Positions 1-7,811 of a stretch of 58,484 nucleotides of DNA are shown here, one piece after another. This DNA is from Harenicola maris (GTDB lineage Bacteria; Pseudomonadota; Alphaproteobacteria; Rhodobacterales; Rhodobacteraceae). The stretch lies in assembly GCA_018524345.1 (NCBI GenBank), contig JADQAZ010000005.1, forward strand, positions 1 to 58,484, given 5' to 3'. How positions within the stretch are numbered: position 1 is the first letter of the stretch; each line of letters starts with the position of its first letter. A model generated the notes under the pieces. That model was not told the DNA's origin. It made no database searches and saw only the letters and a list, made by a program, of their open reading frames with translations. The position numbers were made by a program, and so were the translations under genes.

Positions 1-1
1 G

Positions 2-79
2 GAGCAGGGCCTGCGCTTTGCGATCCGCGAAGGCGGCCGCACAGTCGGCGCCGGCGTGGTGTCCAAAATCAACGAGTGA
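2..79 (+). CDS. tuf: Elongation factor Tu, C-terminal end (partial)
   Basis: Only the last 25 codons are in the window; the gene begins to the left. The residues read RFAIREGGRTVGAGVV followed by SKINE and a TGA stop, which is the near-invariant end of domain 3 of bacterial EF-Tu. EF-Tu is the GTPase that delivers aminoacyl-tRNA to the ribosome. A strong intrinsic terminator follows 20 bases after the stop, so this is the end of its transcript. In many relatives tuf is followed closely by tRNA-Trp, secE and nusG; here unrelated genes follow and tRNA-Trp lies about 3.2 kb away. The identification is secure despite the short length. Confidence 0.93.
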   Translation, partial: EQGLRFAIREGGRTVGAGVVSKINE

Positions 80-99
80 TTTTGATCACTTCGTAATGC

Positions 100-129
100 A
101 AAAGGGCGCGCCATCCGGTGCGCCCTTTT
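100..129 (+). terminator. Intrinsic terminator of tuf
   Basis: A perfect 10-bp stem AAAAGGGCGC / GCGCCCTTTT with a 10-base loop ends in a T run. A smaller inverted repeat, AGTGAT-TTTG-ATCACT, overlaps the tuf stop codon at 75-90. The A-tract and T-tract on the two sides would let it work in both directions. Confidence 0.9.
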
Positions 130-162
130 CATTTATGCGGTTTCGTCCCTAGGCTCGCTGCT

Positions 163-858
163 ATGCTCAACCGCTTCTTCATGCGCCTGATCCCGTGGTG
201 GGTCTTTTTTCTGATCGGCCTGTTCTTTGGCGGGCTGACGATTGGCACGTGGCAATCCTATTTCGCCTATTCCGCCGATATCTACGCCGCCGAAACCACC
301 ACGCCGCCCCCGCCCATTCCGCTGGCCGAGCTTGACCCGGCCACCCTCTCCCTCGACGGCGAGGTGGAGGTCATCGCGCACTTCTCCGGCGTCTCCGGCC
401 GGATCGAAACCGGCAAAGTGGATCACGCCTATTTCCTTCTTACGCCCATGGGCGACACCGGCCCCTCCATCGCGGTGATCGACCTGTTCATCCTGCACGA
501 TAGCATGGCGGAAAAGATCAACACCCGCCTGCGCCCTGACGGCACGATACAGCTTCGGGTCTTTGTCAGCATCGCGGGCACATGGCGCGGCCAGATCGAA
601 GACGCCCTGCGCGAGGCAGGCGTGCCCTACACCCTGCCCCTGCTGGTGGCAGAACCCGCCTTTGGCGACCGGATCGAGGGCCTGAAATCACAGCGCAGCA
701 AGGGCCGCATCCTCGCGATCATTCCAACGGTCGCCTGCCTCGCCTGTTTCTTTGCCGGATTTACCAAACTGAACGCATGGCGCCGCCGCAGGAAAGAGGG
801 CAGGCCCCAAGAAACAACAGTGGACGGTCCGATCCGCTCAAACAAACGCGGCTTCTGA
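163..858 (+). CDS. Hypothetical bitopic membrane protein
   Basis: I do not recognise the family. The 231-residue product starts with a hydrophobic helix (about residues 8-28), has a short Thr/Pro-rich linker around 46-54, a soluble central part of about 130 residues that should face the periplasm, and a second helix near 183-203 followed by a basic C-terminal tail. I chose the ATG at 163 because an upstream in-frame GTG lies inside the tuf terminator. It ends 4 bases before the oppositely directed TauE-like gene, so the two are convergent. Function unknown. Confidence 0.7.
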   Translation: MLNRFFMRLIPWWVFFLIGLFFGGLTIGTWQSYFAYSADIYAAETTTPPPPIPLAELDPATLSLDGEVEVIAHFSGVSGRIETGKVDHAYFLLTPMGDTGPSIAVIDLFILHDSMAEKINTRLRPDGTIQLRVFVSIAGTWRGQIEDALREAGVPYTLPLLVAEPAFGDRIEGLKSQRSKGRILAIIPTVACLACFFAGFTKLNAWRRRRKEGRPQETTVDGPIRSNKRGF

Positions 859-862
859 CCCG

Positions 863-1612
863 TCACACATACCAGATCGCGCGCCGGATCAGGTTAAGCC
901 CGAGCAGAACAAAAACGATCAGCAAGAGCCTGCGAAACCCCTCAACGCTCAACCGGCTCCGCAGCCGTTCACCAATGGTAAAGCCCACAAGGGTCGGCAC
1001 CAGCATCGCAAGGGAAACCCCGGCAAGCGGCCCGGTCATGAAGCCAAGGCCGATATAGCCGATACAGAGCGGCAGGCTGCCCACGGTGATCAAAAAGCCC
1101 GAGGCGCGGATGAATTCGTCCTTCTCCACCCCGCGTGTGGCCAAATACATCGCCAAAGGCGCGCCCCAGCCCGCCGTCATCCCGCCGATCACACCCGAAA
1201 CCGCGCCGCCAACCGCCTGCGCGATCGGGTCCCAACGCTCTGGCAGAACCGGCATCCAACCCTTCACGCTTATCGCGACAAAGATAAGCAGAACCGCCCC
1301 CAAAACCGCCAGAAGCACACGGTCATCCGTATCCTTCGTCAGCATAACGGTGGCAAAAACCCCAAGCAGCAAGACCAGAGCAAACACCCAATAGCGCCGC
1401 ATCGTCCGCCCGATCAGGCCCGCGCGATAAGCCTGCCAAAGATTGCCGCCCAGCATCGGGAACAACACGAGGGAAATCGCGATCCGCGGCCCCAAGGTCA
1501 GCGTCATGATCCCGAGCGCGGTTGTCGGAAGGCCAAGGCCCGCCAGCCCCTTCACCGTGCCCCCGATCAGGAAAGCAAGGGACCCAACGACCAGAATTTC
1601 TATCACGTCCAT
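863..1612 (-). CDS. TauE/SafE family sulfite-exporter-like membrane protein
   Basis: A 249-residue, very hydrophobic protein predicted to cross the inner membrane 7-8 times. It has two related halves, each opening with a Gly-rich segment (GGTVKGLAGLGLP near residue 17 and GGAVSGVIGGMTAGWGAP near 145), which is typical of the TauE/SafE (DUF81) family. Members export small anions such as sulfite, sulfoacetate or organic acids, but the substrate cannot be read from sequence. It is divergent from the gene at 1766 and convergent with the membrane protein at 163-858. No sulfur-metabolism genes are next to it, so the substrate is left open. Confidence 0.85.
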   Translation of the reverse strand: MDVIEILVVGSLAFLIGGTVKGLAGLGLPTTALGIMTLTLGPRIAISLVLFPMLGGNLWQAYRAGLIGRTMRRYWVFALVLLLGVFATVMLTKDTDDRVLLAVLGAVLLIFVAISVKGWMPVLPERWDPIAQAVGGAVSGVIGGMTAGWGAPLAMYLATRGVEKDEFIRASGFLITVGSLPLCIGYIGLGFMTGPLAGVSLAMLVPTLVGFTIGERLRSRLSVEGFRRLLLIVFVLLGLNLIRRAIWYV

Positions 1613-1710
1613 TTTATCGGCCCAAGGCTTGAGAGGTCCGTCACACCTACCCAGCTATGATGCAAGGCACCAGCCAAACCGCCATGATCAAAGGCGCAAA
1701 TTGCCGGGGC

Positions 1711-1740
1711 CTTGTAAGTGTTCTCTTTTTGTTCTATTTT
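1711..1740 (+). promoter_or_regulatory. LexA (SOS) box inside a putative promoter
   Basis: GTTC-TCTTTTT-GTTC at 1720-1734 matches exactly the direct-repeat LexA box GTTC-N7-GTTC known for alphaproteobacteria. It fills the 17-base spacer between a -35-like TTGTAA (1712-1717) and a -10-like TATTTT (1735-1740). That placement would let LexA block RNA polymerase binding. The controlled gene would be the one starting at 1766. The site is seen directly; regulation is inferred. Confidence 0.7.
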
Positions 1741-1765
1741 CAGAATCTGAAGAACGGAGACCCCT

Positions 1766-2119
1766 ATGCAACTCTCTTTGTTTGACATCCCCGCTGCGCC
1801 CCGTCCCGCCGAGACTGGCGAGGTCAGCAATGATTACCACCTGCTTCCCGCCACGGCGAAGCAGCAGGACTATGCCCGCCAGATCGCCCTGCGCGCGAAT
1901 TTGGACCTGCCCGGTGATGTTCTGTCTGACCGCAGGCGTCTGTCCGAATGGATCGACGCGCATAAAACCGCCCGCCCCGGCGGACGTTTCGCCAATTACC
2001 CCTCCTCGAAACAGGTTGCCTTTGCCGAGCGTGTCGCGCGGATGAAACGGAACCCTGTTCCGCCGGAATGTTTTCGGGATCGTGCGCTTATGTCAAAATG
2101 GATCGATCGCAACCGCTGA
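1766..2119 (+). CDS. Uncharacterised small protein with two tandem repeats, probably SOS-regulated
   Basis: A 117-residue soluble basic protein. Residues 30-67 and 80-117 align without gaps over 38 positions and share a pattern: K-Q near the start, an aromatic-Ala pair, Asp-Arg in the middle and SEWID / SKWID at the end, with 11 identical positions by eye. This suggests an internal duplication of a small helical unit; it recalls DUF3072-like segments, but I am not certain of the family. GGAGA lies 5 bases before the ATG. The promoter carries a perfect alphaproteobacterial LexA box, pointing to a role in the DNA-damage response. The stop is 5 bases from the convergent gene at 2125. Function unknown. 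Confidence 0.8.
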   Translation: MQLSLFDIPAAPRPAETGEVSNDYHLLPATAKQQDYARQIALRANLDLPGDVLSDRRRLSEWIDAHKTARPGGRFANYPSSKQVAFAERVARMKRNPVPPECFRDRALMSKWIDRNR

Positions 2120-2124
2120 TCGGG

Positions 2125-2391
2125 CTATTCAATCAGGCCCTCGCGCCGGAAGATGGCGCGCATCCTTTGCCTCAGGCGGATTTGATCCATGCTATGGCGC
2201 GGACGTTTCTGCAACAGCAGGTAAATCTCTGCCACAACGTGACAGCGCAGGTCCGTCACCGCGACCTCGGAAGCCGCCCGCTCAACGGCCCGTTCGATGG
2301 AGCGCACAAGCTGCGGCGCACAGCCCTCCTCCGCCAAACCCGCCGTTGCGGTGCCAAGGGTCAGGCAAAGGGCCAATGCTATGCGTTTCAT
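2125..2391 (-). CDS. Small secreted hypothetical protein
   Basis: An 88-residue protein with a clear Sec signal peptide (basic MKR, hydrophobic core to about residue 19, cleavage likely after Ala at 20). The mature part has two Cys (near residues 24 and 49) that could form a disulfide in the periplasm, and a basic C-terminal half. I do not recognise the family. It is convergent with the LexA-box gene and stands alone on its strand, about 100 bases downstream of the next minus-strand gene. Confidence 0.65.
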   Translation of the reverse strand: MKRIALALCLTLGTATAGLAEEGCAPQLVRSIERAVERAASEVAVTDLRCHVVAEIYLLLQKRPRHSMDQIRLRQRMRAIFRREGLIE

Positions 2392-2488
2392 GGGGGCATC
2401 CTATCCTTGTGTGACGGACAGTATAGAGCGCAGCGCCTGCAATCAGAACGCCAAGGTAGGTCAGCGCAGGGTTTGCGGCAGAAACCCG

Positions 2489-3145
2489 CTAGATCACCTT
2501 ACTCTTGCGGCCAAACAGCCCCCGGTTCGATACAATCGGCCCTTGGTCATACTTGGCTTGCCCTTTGATGCGCAGGCCGCTCGGCTCCGGTGTCTTGGCC
2601 GGGCTACGCAGGCTCTGCGCGCGGGCCGGTTTCGCCGTCGGCTGTGGCTTTACCATCGGCTTGGACACAGGCGTGCTCTGCTCCCAATCCACCGCCCGCT
2701 TTGCGGGCTCTGGCCGTGCGGCGGGTTTGGCAACCTGCTGCTCTGCCGGAGAATCAAGAAACCCCCAATCGTCACCACTACGCCCCTTTGGCGCCGCCGC
2801 CCGTTTGCGCTCCAACGCCTCAAGGCGCAGAGCCACATCCTGCGGATCCACATGAGAGGACCGCTTGGCCTTGCGCCGCTCCGCCCCCGTTTTGCCAACG
2901 CCAAGGCCCGCCAAAAGCGCGCCCAGAACCGGGCTGATCAGGAACACCACACCCAAAAGCGTGCCATGCTTGCGAATAACCGTGAACATACCGAAGGCCA
3001 TCAACAGAAACACGCCCCGCCACGTCATCGCCGTGATCAACTCGGCCCCCTCGAGATCCTGCCCGAGGGGCCGCACCAGCCATGGAATGACCCAAAGAGC
3101 CGCAACAACGCCGCCGATAATTGTGAAACTTTGATCTCTGTCCAT
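2489..3145 (-). CDS. Hypothetical membrane protein with Pro/Lys-rich cytoplasmic tail
   Basis: A 218-residue protein with about three hydrophobic segments in the first 80 residues, followed by a long hydrophilic, Pro/Ala/Lys-rich region that is probably disordered. I do not recognise a domain. It starts about 150 bases from tRNA-Trp and is divergent from it, so the intervening region must hold promoters for both. The downstream gap at 2392-2488 contains no further gene that I can support. Confidence 0.7.
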   Translation of the reverse strand: MDRDQSFTIIGGVVAALWVIPWLVRPLGQDLEGAELITAMTWRGVFLLMAFGMFTVIRKHGTLLGVVFLISPVLGALLAGLGVGKTGAERRKAKRSSHVDPQDVALRLEALERKRAAAPKGRSGDDWGFLDSPAEQQVAKPAARPEPAKRAVDWEQSTPVSKPMVKPQPTAKPARAQSLRSPAKTPEPSGLRIKGQAKYDQGPIVSNRGLFGRKSKVI

Positions 3146-3251
3146 GTCGATACCCTGCCGAAAAATAGCCTGCCGCCAGTAAAATCACCCAACCTAGGCG
3201 AAATTGGGCCGCATTTTGGGAAATTCCACCTCCCGAACCTGCGCAATAGAC

Positions 3252-3280
3252 TTGACCCACCCCGATGGCTGGCCTAACCA
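3252..3280 (+). promoter_or_regulatory. Putative promoter of tRNA-Trp
   Basis: A -35-like TTGACC (3252-3257) and a weak -10-like TAACCA (3275-3280) are 17 bases apart. Transcription would start about 7 bases before the tRNA, as is usual for stable RNA genes. The -35 is good; the -10 is poor. Confidence 0.5.
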
Positions 3281-3293
3281 CGGCCTCGGTCAT

Positions 3294-3369
3294 AGGGGTT
3301 TAGCTCAGTTGGTAGAGCATCGGTCTCCAAAACCGAGGGTCGTGGGTTCGAGTCCCTCAGCCCCTGCCA
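3294..3369 (+). tRNA. tRNA-Trp (CCA anticodon)
   Basis: A 76-base cloverleaf. The acceptor arm pairs AGGGGTT with AGCCCCT, followed by the discriminator G and an encoded CCA. The D-arm contains AGCTCAGTTGGTAGAGC, the anticodon loop is CTCCAAA with anticodon CCA, and the T-loop is TTCGAGT. The T-stem has one T-T mismatch at its second pair, which I believe also occurs in related tRNA-Trp genes. Because the window has only this tRNA, decoding of UGG is all that can be claimed. Confidence 0.96.
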
Positions 3370-3412
3370 GACCATCCGCAACAACGTTGCGACACTAAGT
3401 GCCGCCAAACGA

Positions 3413-3440
3413 TTGACGCGCCGCGACTTATCCCCATAAC
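3413..3440 (+). promoter_or_regulatory. Putative promoter of the ETF-QO gene
   Basis: TTGACG (3413-3418) and CATAAC (3435-3440) are separated by 16 bases and lie about 45 bases before the ATG at 3482. A 5-bp hairpin GCAAC-AAC-GTTGC at 3378-3390 lies between tRNA-Trp and this promoter and may help end the tRNA transcript, but it has no T run. Confidence 0.55.
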
Positions 3441-3481
3441 TCCCTCTTGTAATTATGTTGCGCCACAGAGGGAGCCAAGAC

Positions 3482-5134
3482 ATGAGCGATATCACCCGCG
3501 AAGAGATGGACTACGACGTTGTTATCGTGGGTGCTGGCCCTGCCGGTCTTTCTGCAGCGATCCGTTTGAAGCAACTGAACCCCGAACGCGAAGTCGTCGT
3601 TCTGGAAAAAGGCTCCGAGGTTGGTGCGCATATCCTCTCTGGCGCCGTGCTTGACCCCTCCGGCCTTGATGCCCTGATCCCCGACTGGAAGGAAAAGGGC
3701 GCGCCCCTGAACACACCGGTGCGCGAGGATAACTTCTATATGCTGGGCGAGGCGGGCAAGATGCGCATCCCCAATTTCGCCATGCCGCCGCTGATGAATA
3801 ACCACGGCAATTACATCGTCTCCATGGGCAATGTCTGCCGCTGGATGGCCGAACAGGCCGAGGAACTCGGCGTGGAAATCTTCCCCGGCATGGCCTGCTC
3901 CGAGCTGATCTACGGTGATGACGGCGAGCTTAAAGGCGTCGTTGCCGGTGAATTCGGCAAGAACCCGGATGGCACCCCCGGCCCCGGATACGAGCCGGGT
4001 ATGATTCTTAACGGCAAATACGTCTTCCTGTCAGAGGGCGTCCGCGGCAGCCTGTCGAAAGAGGCGATTGCCAAATACAACCTCGACGCAAATTCCGACG
4101 TGCAGAAATACGGCCTCGGGATGAAGGAAATCTGGGAGATCGACCCCGCCAAACATAACGAGGGCGAAGTCACCCATACCATGGGCTGGCCCCTTGGCGG
4201 CAATGCAGGCGGCGGTAGCTTTATCTATCACCTTGAAAACAATCAGGTCTACGTCGGCTTCGTTGTGCACCTGAACTACGCCAACCCCTATCTTTTCCCC
4301 TATATGGAATTCCAGCGGTTCAAACATCATCCCATGGTGGCAGAGCTGCTCAAGGGCGGCAAACGTGTGGCTTATGGCGCGCGCGCGATCTCCGAGGGTG
4401 GCTATCAATCCATCCCGCAGGTCGCCTTCCCCGGCGGCGCTTTGCTTGGGTGCTCCGCTGGCCTCGTCAATGTGCCGCGCATCAAAGGCAACCATAACGC
4501 CATGCTCTCCGGCAAGGCCGCAGCAGAGGCCGCCCATGCCGCGATCGAGGCGGGCCGCTCCGGCGACACGCTGGCCGATTACGAGACAGAGTTGCGCTCC
4601 GGCCCCATCGGCAAGGACCTCAAGCAGGTGCGCAACGTCAAACCCCTCTGGTCGCGCAAGGGCCTTCTTGCCTCGCTCACCGTGGGCGGCTTTGACATGT
4701 GGACGAACAACCTCTTCGGCTTCTCCCTTCTGGGCACCCTCAAGCATGGCAAAACCGATGCACAGGCCACAGAGAAATCAAGCCTGCATCAGCCCATCGA
4801 CTACCCCAAGCCCGATGGCACCCTGTCTTTTGACCGCCTGACCAACGTCAGCTTCTCCATGACCAATCACGAGGAAAGCCAACCGGCGCACCTGCGCCTG
4901 AAGGACGACATCGTGCCAACCACGGTGAACCTGATCGAATATGCTGGCCCCTCGGCGCGCTATTGCCCCGCTGGCGTCTATGAATTTGTGCAGGAAGAAA
5001 GCAAACCCGCGCGCTTTGTCATCAACTTCCAGAACTGCGTGCATTGCAAAACCTGCGATATCAAGGACCCGAGCCAAAACATCACATGGACAGTGCCGCA
5101 GGGCGGCGACGGGCCCAATTATCCAAACATGTAA
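3482..5134 (+). CDS. Electron transfer flavoprotein-ubiquinone oxidoreductase (ETF-QO)
   Basis: Membrane-associated flavo-iron-sulfur enzyme that passes electrons from electron transfer flavoprotein, and so from acyl-CoA and amino-acid dehydrogenases, to ubiquinone. The 550-residue product has an N-terminal FAD-binding GAGPAG (residues 16-21) and a C-terminal ferredoxin-like [4Fe-4S] domain with Cys 495, 519, 522 and 525 in the order C-x23-C-x2-C-x2-C. The length fits the family. An upstream in-frame ATG at 3455 exists, but GAGGGAG 9 bases before 3482 favours the later start. No etfA or etfB gene is in the window. A terminator follows. Confidence 0.95.
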   Translation: MSDITREEMDYDVVIVGAGPAGLSAAIRLKQLNPEREVVVLEKGSEVGAHILSGAVLDPSGLDALIPDWKEKGAPLNTPVREDNFYMLGEAGKMRIPNFAMPPLMNNHGNYIVSMGNVCRWMAEQAEELGVEIFPGMACSELIYGDDGELKGVVAGEFGKNPDGTPGPGYEPGMILNGKYVFLSEGVRGSLSKEAIAKYNLDANSDVQKYGLGMKEIWEIDPAKHNEGEVTHTMGWPLGGNAGGGSFIYHLENNQVYVGFVVHLNYANPYLFPYMEFQRFKHHPMVAELLKGGKRVAYGARAISEGGYQSIPQVAFPGGALLGCSAGLVNVPRIKGNHNAMLSGKAAAEAAHAAIEAGRSGDTLADYETELRSGPIGKDLKQVRNVKPLWSRKGLLASLTVGGFDMWTNNLFGFSLLGTLKHGKTDAQATEKSSLHQPIDYPKPDGTLSFDRLTNVSFSMTNHEESQPAHLRLKDDIVPTTVNLIEYAGPSARYCPAGVYEFVQEESKPARFVINFQNCVHCKTCDIKDPSQNITWTVPQGGDGPNYPNM

Positions 5135-5160
5135 TAACTTAACCGTTAGAATTTCGGCAT

Positions 5161-5184
5161 TTGGGGCACTTCGGTGCCCCTTTG
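5161..5184 (+). terminator. Intrinsic terminator after the ETF-QO gene
   Basis: A 7-bp stem GGGGCAC / GTGCCCC closed by the stable tetraloop TTCG and followed by TTT. It lies 27 bases after the stop codon. Confidence 0.85.
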
Positions 5185-5252
5185 CGTTGCCTAAGGCCGT
5201 CGCGCACCCTAAGTTTTCGGTAATTCGTGCTCAGACCGAAAGGAAAAGCCAC

Positions 5253-6968
5253 ATGGCTTTGATCGCCCGCGCCAAACTCGCCCTTGTCCTTAGCCTCGGG
5301 GTTTGCGCCGCCCTGCCCGCCGCAGCACAGGAACGCGGCCTTTCGGGCTCCTACCTCGCCGCCCGGCACGCCAGCAACTACTCCGATTACAGCACAGCGG
5401 CCGAGTATTACACCCGCGCCTTGGCCCGTGACCCCTCCAACGCCTCCCTTCTGGAAAACGCGATGCTGGCCTATATGGGTCTCGGGCAAATCTCCTCCGC
5501 CGTTCCCATGGCCCGCAAACTGGCCGGTGACGGCGCCGAAAGCCAGATCGCACAGATGGTTCTGATGGCCGATGCCCTGAGCAAAGAGGACTACCAAACC
5601 GTCATCGACAGCCTGTCTGAGGGCGACAAGGTCGGCCCCCTTGTGGACGGCTTGGTCAAGGCATGGTCCGAACTTGCCCTTGGCGACATGGACAGCGCCA
5701 TTGCCAGCTTTGACGAAACCACAACCTCCACGGGGCTGAAGCCCCTCGGCCTGTATCACAAGGCCCTCGCCTATGCCTCCGTCGGCAATTACGAGGCCGC
5801 CGATGCGATCTTCTCCGGCGCGGCAGAGGGGCCTCTGCGCCTGACCCTGCGCGGCGTTCTGGCCCATGCACAAATCCTGTCGCAACTGGGCCGCGGCCCC
5901 GACGCGATCGAGCTGATCAACAGCACCTTCGGCCCCTCGCAGGAACCCACCGCCATGGCGCTTCTGGCGCGGCTCGAGGCGGGGGAAACCCTGCCCTTCA
6001 CGCTGGTGCGCAATGGCAAGGACGGCACAGCAGAGGTGTTCTACTCCGTGGCCCGCGCCCTCAATGGCGAGGCGTCGGACAATTACACCCTGCTCTATTC
6101 CCGCGTCGCCGAACACCTGCGGCCCGAAACCCACACCGATGCGATCCTGCTCTCGGGCAACCTGCTTGAAACCATGGAACGCTACGATCTGGCGACGCAA
6201 ACCTATGCCCGGGTCGAACGGGATGATCCCTCCTACCCCACCGCCGAACTCGGCCGCGCCGAAAGCCTGCGCGCCCAAGGCAAGTTCGAGGCCTCGATCG
6301 AGGTGCTTGAGCAGCTCACCGAAACCCACAGCGACCTGTCGATCGTCTTTGTCACCCTCGGCGATACCCTGCGCCGCGAGGAACGCTACGCCGAGGCCAC
6401 CGCCGCCTATGACAGGGGCGTTGCCCTGTTTGACGAAGACCGCGCCAACCAATGGGTCGTCTATTTCGCCCGCGGCATCACCCACGAGCGCGAGGACCAG
6501 TGGCCCCAAGCCGAGGCGGACTTCCGCAAGGCGCTGGAACTGCGCCCCGACCAGCCGCGCGTGCTGAACTACCTCGGCTATTCCTTCATCGACAAAAACG
6601 AAAACCTAGATGAGGCGATGGACATGATCGAGCGCGCCGTCGCGGCCCGCCCCGATGACGGCTTTATCGTCGACAGCCTCGGCTGGGGCCTGTTCCGCCT
6701 TGGCCGCTACGAAGAGGCCGTCGCCCCGATGGAAAAAGCCTCCGCCCTGATGGCCGTCGATGCCGTGGTCAACGACCACCTCGGCGATGTCTACTGGGCC
6801 GTTGGCCGCCACCTCGAGGCACAGTTCCAATGGCGCCGCGCCCTGTCCTTTGACCCCGACGAAAAGGACGCAGAACGCATCCGCCGCAAGCTGGAAATCG
6901 GCCTTGATGCGGTGCTGGAGGAAGAAGGCGAAGCCCCCCTGACATTGGCAAATGACGGGGGCCAATAA
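5253..6968 (+). CDS. Secreted tetratricopeptide-repeat protein
   Basis: A 571-residue protein with a Sec signal peptide (hydrophobic core about residues 8-22, Ala-rich cleavage region near 25) followed by repeated helical pairs of TPR type. Clear TPR units include one near residues 45-80 (AAEYYTRALARDPSN) and several between about 400 and 550 (for example KALELRPDQPRVLNYLGYSF). I infer a periplasmic or outer-membrane-linked scaffold; the partner is unknown. A much longer open frame runs upstream through ETF-QO, but AGGA before the ATG at 5253 and the signal peptide fix the start. It ends 9 bases before ispE, so the two are probably co-transcribed. Confidence 0.85.
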   Translation: MALIARAKLALVLSLGVCAALPAAAQERGLSGSYLAARHASNYSDYSTAAEYYTRALARDPSNASLLENAMLAYMGLGQISSAVPMARKLAGDGAESQIAQMVLMADALSKEDYQTVIDSLSEGDKVGPLVDGLVKAWSELALGDMDSAIASFDETTTSTGLKPLGLYHKALAYASVGNYEAADAIFSGAAEGPLRLTLRGVLAHAQILSQLGRGPDAIELINSTFGPSQEPTAMALLARLEAGETLPFTLVRNGKDGTAEVFYSVARALNGEASDNYTLLYSRVAEHLRPETHTDAILLSGNLLETMERYDLATQTYARVERDDPSYPTAELGRAESLRAQGKFEASIEVLEQLTETHSDLSIVFVTLGDTLRREERYAEATAAYDRGVALFDEDRANQWVVYFARGITHEREDQWPQAEADFRKALELRPDQPRVLNYLGYSFIDKNENLDEAMDMIERAVAARPDDGFIVDSLGWGLFRLGRYEEAVAPMEKASALMAVDAVVNDHLGDVYWAVGRHLEAQFQWRRALSFDPDEKDAERIRRKLEIGLDAVLEEEGEAPLTLANDGGQ

Positions 6969-6977
6969 CGCGCGCCA

Positions 6978-7811
6978 ATGACGACGATAGAGACCCTCGC
7001 CCCGGCCAAGATCAACCTGACGCTGCACGTCACGGGGCGCCGGCCTGACGGCTATCACCTGCTGGACAGTCTCGTGGTTTTTGCCGGTGTCGGCGATCAC
7101 ATCACCGCGCGCTCGGGCCCCGGCCTGTCCTTTATGGCGACCGGCCCCTTTGGCGGGGCGGTGCCGATGGATGGCAGCAATCTGGTGCTGCGAGCCGCCG
7201 ACCTGATGGCGGGCACATCGGGCAGGGGCGCCACCCTCACGCTGGAGAAAAACCTGCCCCCTGCCTCCGGCATTGGCGGCGGCTCTGCCGATGCGGCGGC
7301 CACCCTGCGCGGGCTGGCTGACCTCTGGCATCAACCCCTGCCGGACAGGGAGGCGCTGCTTTCCCTCGGGGCGGATGTGCCGGTCTGCATGACCAACACG
7401 CCGCAGCATATGCGCGGCATCGGCGAGGACCTGACGCCCGTCACCGGCCTGCCGCCCCTGTTCATGGTGCTGGCAACCCCCCGCGTGCCCGTCCCCACGC
7501 CGCAGGTCTTTGCCGCGCTGGACGGTGCCTTTGGCGCCCCCATGCCCCCGCGGCCCGTCTTCCCGCGGCCCTATGATTTCATTGAATGGCTGGCCACCTG
7601 CCGCAATGACCTAGAGGGTCCCGCCTGCGCCCTCGCGCCCGAAATAGACGATACGCTTTTTGCCCTGCGCCACACGCCAGACTGCCTTCTGGCGCGCATG
7701 TCCGGCTCAGGTGCGACCTGCTTTGGCCTTTATCCAGACGCCGAGGCACGCGAACGCGCAGCACGCATGCTGTCTTCCGAAAATCCCGATTGGTGGGTCG
7801 CCGAAGGTTAG
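6978..7811 (+). CDS. ispE: 4-diphosphocytidyl-2-C-methyl-D-erythritol kinase
   Basis: GHMP-family kinase that phosphorylates CDP-methylerythritol in the non-mevalonate isoprenoid pathway. The 277-residue product has the substrate-site Lys in APAKINL (residues 8-14), the ATP-binding loop PPASGIGGGSADAA (94-107), the conserved GADVPVC (131-137) and a C-terminal GSGAT motif. It follows the TPR gene by 9 bases and ends in a 4-base convergent overlap with the polyprenyl synthase gene. ispH of the same pathway is at 23757 in this window. Confidence 0.95.
   Translation: MTTIETLAPAKINLTLHVTGRRPDGYHLLDSLVVFAGVGDHITARSGPGLSFMATGPFGGAVPMDGSNLVLRAADLMAGTSGRGATLTLEKNLPPASGIGGGSADAAATLRGLADLWHQPLPDREALLSLGADVPVCMTNTPQHMRGIGEDLTPVTGLPPLFMVLATPRVPVPTPQVFAALDGAFGAPMPPRPVFPRPYDFIEWLATCRNDLEGPACALAPEIDDTLFALRHTPDCLLARMSGSGATCFGLYPDAEARERAARMLSSENPDWWVAEG

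Noticed and set aside
75-90. AGTGAT-TTTG-ATCACT as an FNR-like operator
   Set aside because: It overlaps the tuf stop codon and does not match TTGAT-N4-ATCAA; it is more simply part of the 3' structure.
3428-3436. TTATCCCCA as a DnaA box
   Set aside because: One mismatch from consensus, single copy and located within the ETF-QO promoter; too weak alone.
5139-6509. 456-residue open frame antisense to the TPR protein
   Set aside because: Same reasoning: composition of a shadow frame and complete overlap with a gene that has a signal peptide and TPR motifs.
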